NCBI GenBank assembly: GCA_934130355.1
Contig: CAKOXV010000002.1
Coordinates: 34,880-98,879, forward strand
Direction of reading: 5' to 3'
DNA from: an uncultured Clostridia bacterium
Lineage (GTDB): Bacteria > Bacillota > Clostridia > TANB77 > CAG-508
DNA: 64,000 nt
This document shows positions 62,030 through 64,000 of this stretch, one piece after another (the stretch's first letter is position 1; each line of letters opens with the position of its first letter). The position numbers and the translations under genes were made by a program. The notes under the pieces were generated by a model. That model was not told the origin of the DNA, searched no databases, and saw only the letters and a program-made list of their open reading frames with translations.

Positions 62030-62744
62030 GTTTTATGAAATAAAAAACATAATACCAAACACAAGTGCTGACCTTTATATTTATGGAGAGATAGTAACTG
62101 ATGATACAGATTGGTGGACTGGTGAAAAAGATAATAATTTGGTTGGATTACAAAGTTTCAAAGAAGAATTAGATAATTTAGGAAATATATCAGACTTAAA
62201 TATATTTATGAACACGCCAGGAGGAGAAGTCTTTGTTGCAACTACTATATGCAGTATGTTACAAAGATTAAAAGATTCTGGAACTAAAATTCATACATAT
62301 GTGGATGGATTATGTGCTAGTGCAGGTACGTTTATTTTGATGATGGGTGATGACGTAAATATTTATGAAAATTCAGTAGTAATGATACACAAGCCGGTTA
62401 ACATTTGTTATGGAAATGCATTAGATTTTCAAAAGTGTATCGATGTATTAAATACAATTGAAAATAGCACAATGATACCACTTTACATGAAAAAAGCTAA
62501 AGTTGGCGAAGAAGAAGTAAAAGAGTTAATAAATGCAGAGAGCTGGCTAGGTGCTAAAGAAGTAGATGATACATTTAATGTAAATCTAATAAAAGAGCAA
62601 AAACAAGTGGCTGCATGTGCATCTAATTTGTTTAAAAATTATAAAAATGTACCAGAAAAGTTGAAAAACATGATTAAAAAGACAGAAGAACCCAAGTTAG
62701 ATTATTCTGATTTTGAAAAAAGATTATTTAATATCAAAAAATAA
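62019..62744 (+). CDS. ClpP-like prohead protease
   Basis: 241 residues from TTG 62019, six bases after AGGGAGGTG. Ser active site in LCASAGTFILMMGD, His in VMIHKPVN, TPGGEVF before them, as in S14-type phage proteases. It matures the prohead. Overlaps the portal gene end. Confidence 0.92.
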   Translation: MKNKFYEIKNIIPNTSADLYIYGEIVTDDTDWWTGEKDNNLVGLQSFKEELDNLGNISDLNIFMNTPGGEVFVATTICSMLQRLKDSGTKIHTYVDGLCASAGTFILMMGDDVNIYENSVVMIHKPVNICYGNALDFQKCIDVLNTIENSTMIPLYMKKAKVGEEEVKELINAESWLGAKEVDDTFNVNLIKEQKQVAACASNLFKNYKNVPEKLKNMIKKTEEPKLDYSDFEKRLFNIKK

Positions 62745-62747
62745 TAA

Positions 62748-62782
62748 AAACAACTATTAAATTAGTTGTTTTTTTATTTTAT
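62748..62782 (+). terminator. Hairpin between protease and capsid genes
   Basis: AAACAACTA and TTAGTTGTTTTTTT form a stem with T tail. Termination here would set relative capsid levels, or a promoter for capsid lies downstream. Confidence 0.75.
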
Positions 62783-62810
62783 AAAATTTTTTAAAAAGGA
62801 AGGTAAGAAA

Positions 62811-63983
62811 ATGAACGAAAAAGAATTGAAAGAAAAAAGAAATGAATTACAAGCAAAAATGGAAGAGATTCTAAATAAAGCTAAAATTGAAAACAGAGCT
62901 ATGAATGATGAAGAAATTAAAAGCTTTGATGATGTAGAAAAAGAAATTAAAAATATTGATGCAACATTAGAAAGATGTAGCAAAATCAATGAAATGGAAT
63001 GCAAACAACCGGAAGGAGAAAAAGAATTAACACAAGAAGAAAAAGATGTTAAAACATTTGCAACATTTATAAGAAACTATGTGAATGGTGTACCACAAAA
63101 TGCTGAAACAAAACTAACAAAGGGAGATAATGGGTCAATAATACCAAAAACAATAGCTCAAAAAGTTATTGATAAAGTTACTGAAATATCACCACTTTAT
63201 GCAAGTGCGACAAGATATGACGCAAAAGGAACATTAGCTGTGCCAAAATATGATGATACAACAGATGATGTAACAGTTGCTTATGCTACAGAGTTTGATG
63301 AATTAGTTTCACATTCTGGTAAATTTAATACTGTCGAATTAACTGGATTTTTAATTGGAGCATTAACAAAAATATCAAAATCATTATTAAATAACAATGA
63401 TTTTAATTTAACAGAGTATGTTGTTAATAAAATGGCTGAAAAATTTAAACTATTCTACGAAGGAGAAATGCTAAATGGAACTTCTAGTAAAATTTCAGGG
63501 ATAGCTGGTTCTTATGATTCTACAAATATGAAAGTAACATTAGCTGCAAAATCTTCTTTAACTGCAGATGAATTAATAGATATACAAGAAACAGTTCCTG
63601 ATGCATTCCAAGCTAAAGCTTATTGGATTATGAATAGAGAAACAAGAAAAGCAACAAGAAAATTAAAAGATAGCGATGGAAACTATATTTTAAATAGAGC
63701 ATTTAATGAAAAATGGGATTACGAACTATTAGGAAAACCAGTTTATTGTTCAGAAAAAGCTGAAAAGTTAGGAACAGCGTCAAAGCCAGTAATATTCTAT
63801 GGGGATTTTTCAGGACTTGCTGTTAAAGAAACAGAATCAATGGAAATTCAAATTTTATTAGAAAAATTTGCTACACAACATGCAATTGGGGTTGTGGGAT
63901 ATTCAGAATTAGATGCAAAAGTAGAAAATACACAAAAAATAGCTGTTGCAGTATCTGGAGCAACAGACCCAACATCTAAATAA
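62811..63983 (+). CDS. Major capsid protein (HK97-like)
   Basis: 390 residues from ATG 62811 (MNEKELKEKRNELQAKMEEIL), after AAAGGAAGG; the longer frame from 62766 runs through the terminator. A coiled-coil scaffold-like N-terminus (about 100 residues) precedes a HK97 fold with TEISPLYASATRYD and AYWIMNRETRKATRKLKD. The N-terminal part is probably cut by the protease. Confidence 0.92.
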   Translation: MNEKELKEKRNELQAKMEEILNKAKIENRAMNDEEIKSFDDVEKEIKNIDATLERCSKINEMECKQPEGEKELTQEEKDVKTFATFIRNYVNGVPQNAETKLTKGDNGSIIPKTIAQKVIDKVTEISPLYASATRYDAKGTLAVPKYDDTTDDVTVAYATEFDELVSHSGKFNTVELTGFLIGALTKISKSLLNNNDFNLTEYVVNKMAEKFKLFYEGEMLNGTSSKISGIAGSYDSTNMKVTLAAKSSLTADELIDIQETVPDAFQAKAYWIMNRETRKATRKLKDSDGNYILNRAFNEKWDYELLGKPVYCSEKAEKLGTASKPVIFYGDFSGLAVKETESMEIQILLEKFATQHAIGVVGYSELDAKVENTQKIAVAVSGATDPTSK

Positions 63984-64000
63984 ACTTCCTAAAAAGGAGT

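Larger units (their letters stand above)
43233..64000. mobile_element. Prophage integrated at tRNA-Thr, left part
   Basis: From the tRNA 3' end the region holds in order: integrase, ImmA-like, repressor and divergent Cro, excisionase-like, SpoVG, replisome organizer, small early genes, late regulator, HNH, small and large terminase, portal, protease and capsid. It is a temperate tailed phage of siphovirus type (HK97-like capsid). Tail and lysis genes and the right attachment site lie beyond the window. Confidence 0.93.

Overview
The window is strongly AT-rich and comes from a spore-forming member of the Clostridia. It carries cotJA/cotJB, spoVS, spoIIP, yabG, veg, spoIVA, a DUF1540-type small protein, whiA, a 2-hydroxyacyl-CoA dehydratase activase, a 2,4-diaminopentanoate dehydrogenase-like enzyme and several iron-sulfur or anaerobic-type proteins. 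Arg is written mostly as AGA. Start codons include ATG, GTG, TTG and probably one ATA.

Layout. (1) 1-1140: the 3' end of a large serine recombinase gene abuts the 3' end of cotJB, so an integrated element lies to the left and interrupts the cotJ operon. (2) 1.2-43.1 kb is chromosome. It holds a MacB/FtsX-like ABC transporter, the dehydratase activase, asd-dapA, the ymdB-spoVS-(peptide-binding protein)-recA-recJ-relA-MBL-spoIIP run, nth, yabG-veg, a zeta-toxin-like/PHP/prmC/whiA/hemW run, a patatin/S4 run, rimI-tsaB, spoIVA, a UDP-sugar pyrophosphorylase pair and DUF421/DUF4363. Two ~340-bp foldback elements flank the ymdB-recA segment in opposite orientation. (3) 43.2-64.0 kb is the left part of a prophage beside tRNA-Thr(GGT). 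It has integrase, ImmA-like protein, repressor/Cro with four operator-like sites, excisionase-like protein, SpoVG, a replisome organizer, many small early genes, a LemA-like protein, an ArpU/sigma-like late regulator, and then HNH, TerS, TerL, portal, ClpP-like protease and HK97-type capsid. It runs off the right edge.

Main discovery. Reading every CGG trinucleotide against the gene frames, I find ten in-frame CGG codons, in eight genes. All ten coincide with a +1 frameshift: the family-consistent frame resumes as if the C were skipped and the following GGN were read as glycine (CGGN = Gly). The sites are in yabG (two, bracketing the catalytic-type GHD motif), the prophage ImmA-like protein, the replisome organizer (two), a zinc-ribbon protein, and four further early prophage genes. 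I found no in-frame CGG translated in the ordinary way, while many out-of-frame CGG trinucleotides (such as AAC GGA) sit in intact genes. This is hard to explain by sequencing error or random decay. It suggests that CGG is unassigned as Arg and is decoded as part of a quadruplet, or bypassed with a +1 shift, in this organism. The window contains no tRNA gene or other factor that identifies the mechanism.

Coordinates below treat these frameshifted genes as single coding regions. Functions are assigned from motif recognition by eye; no searches were run.
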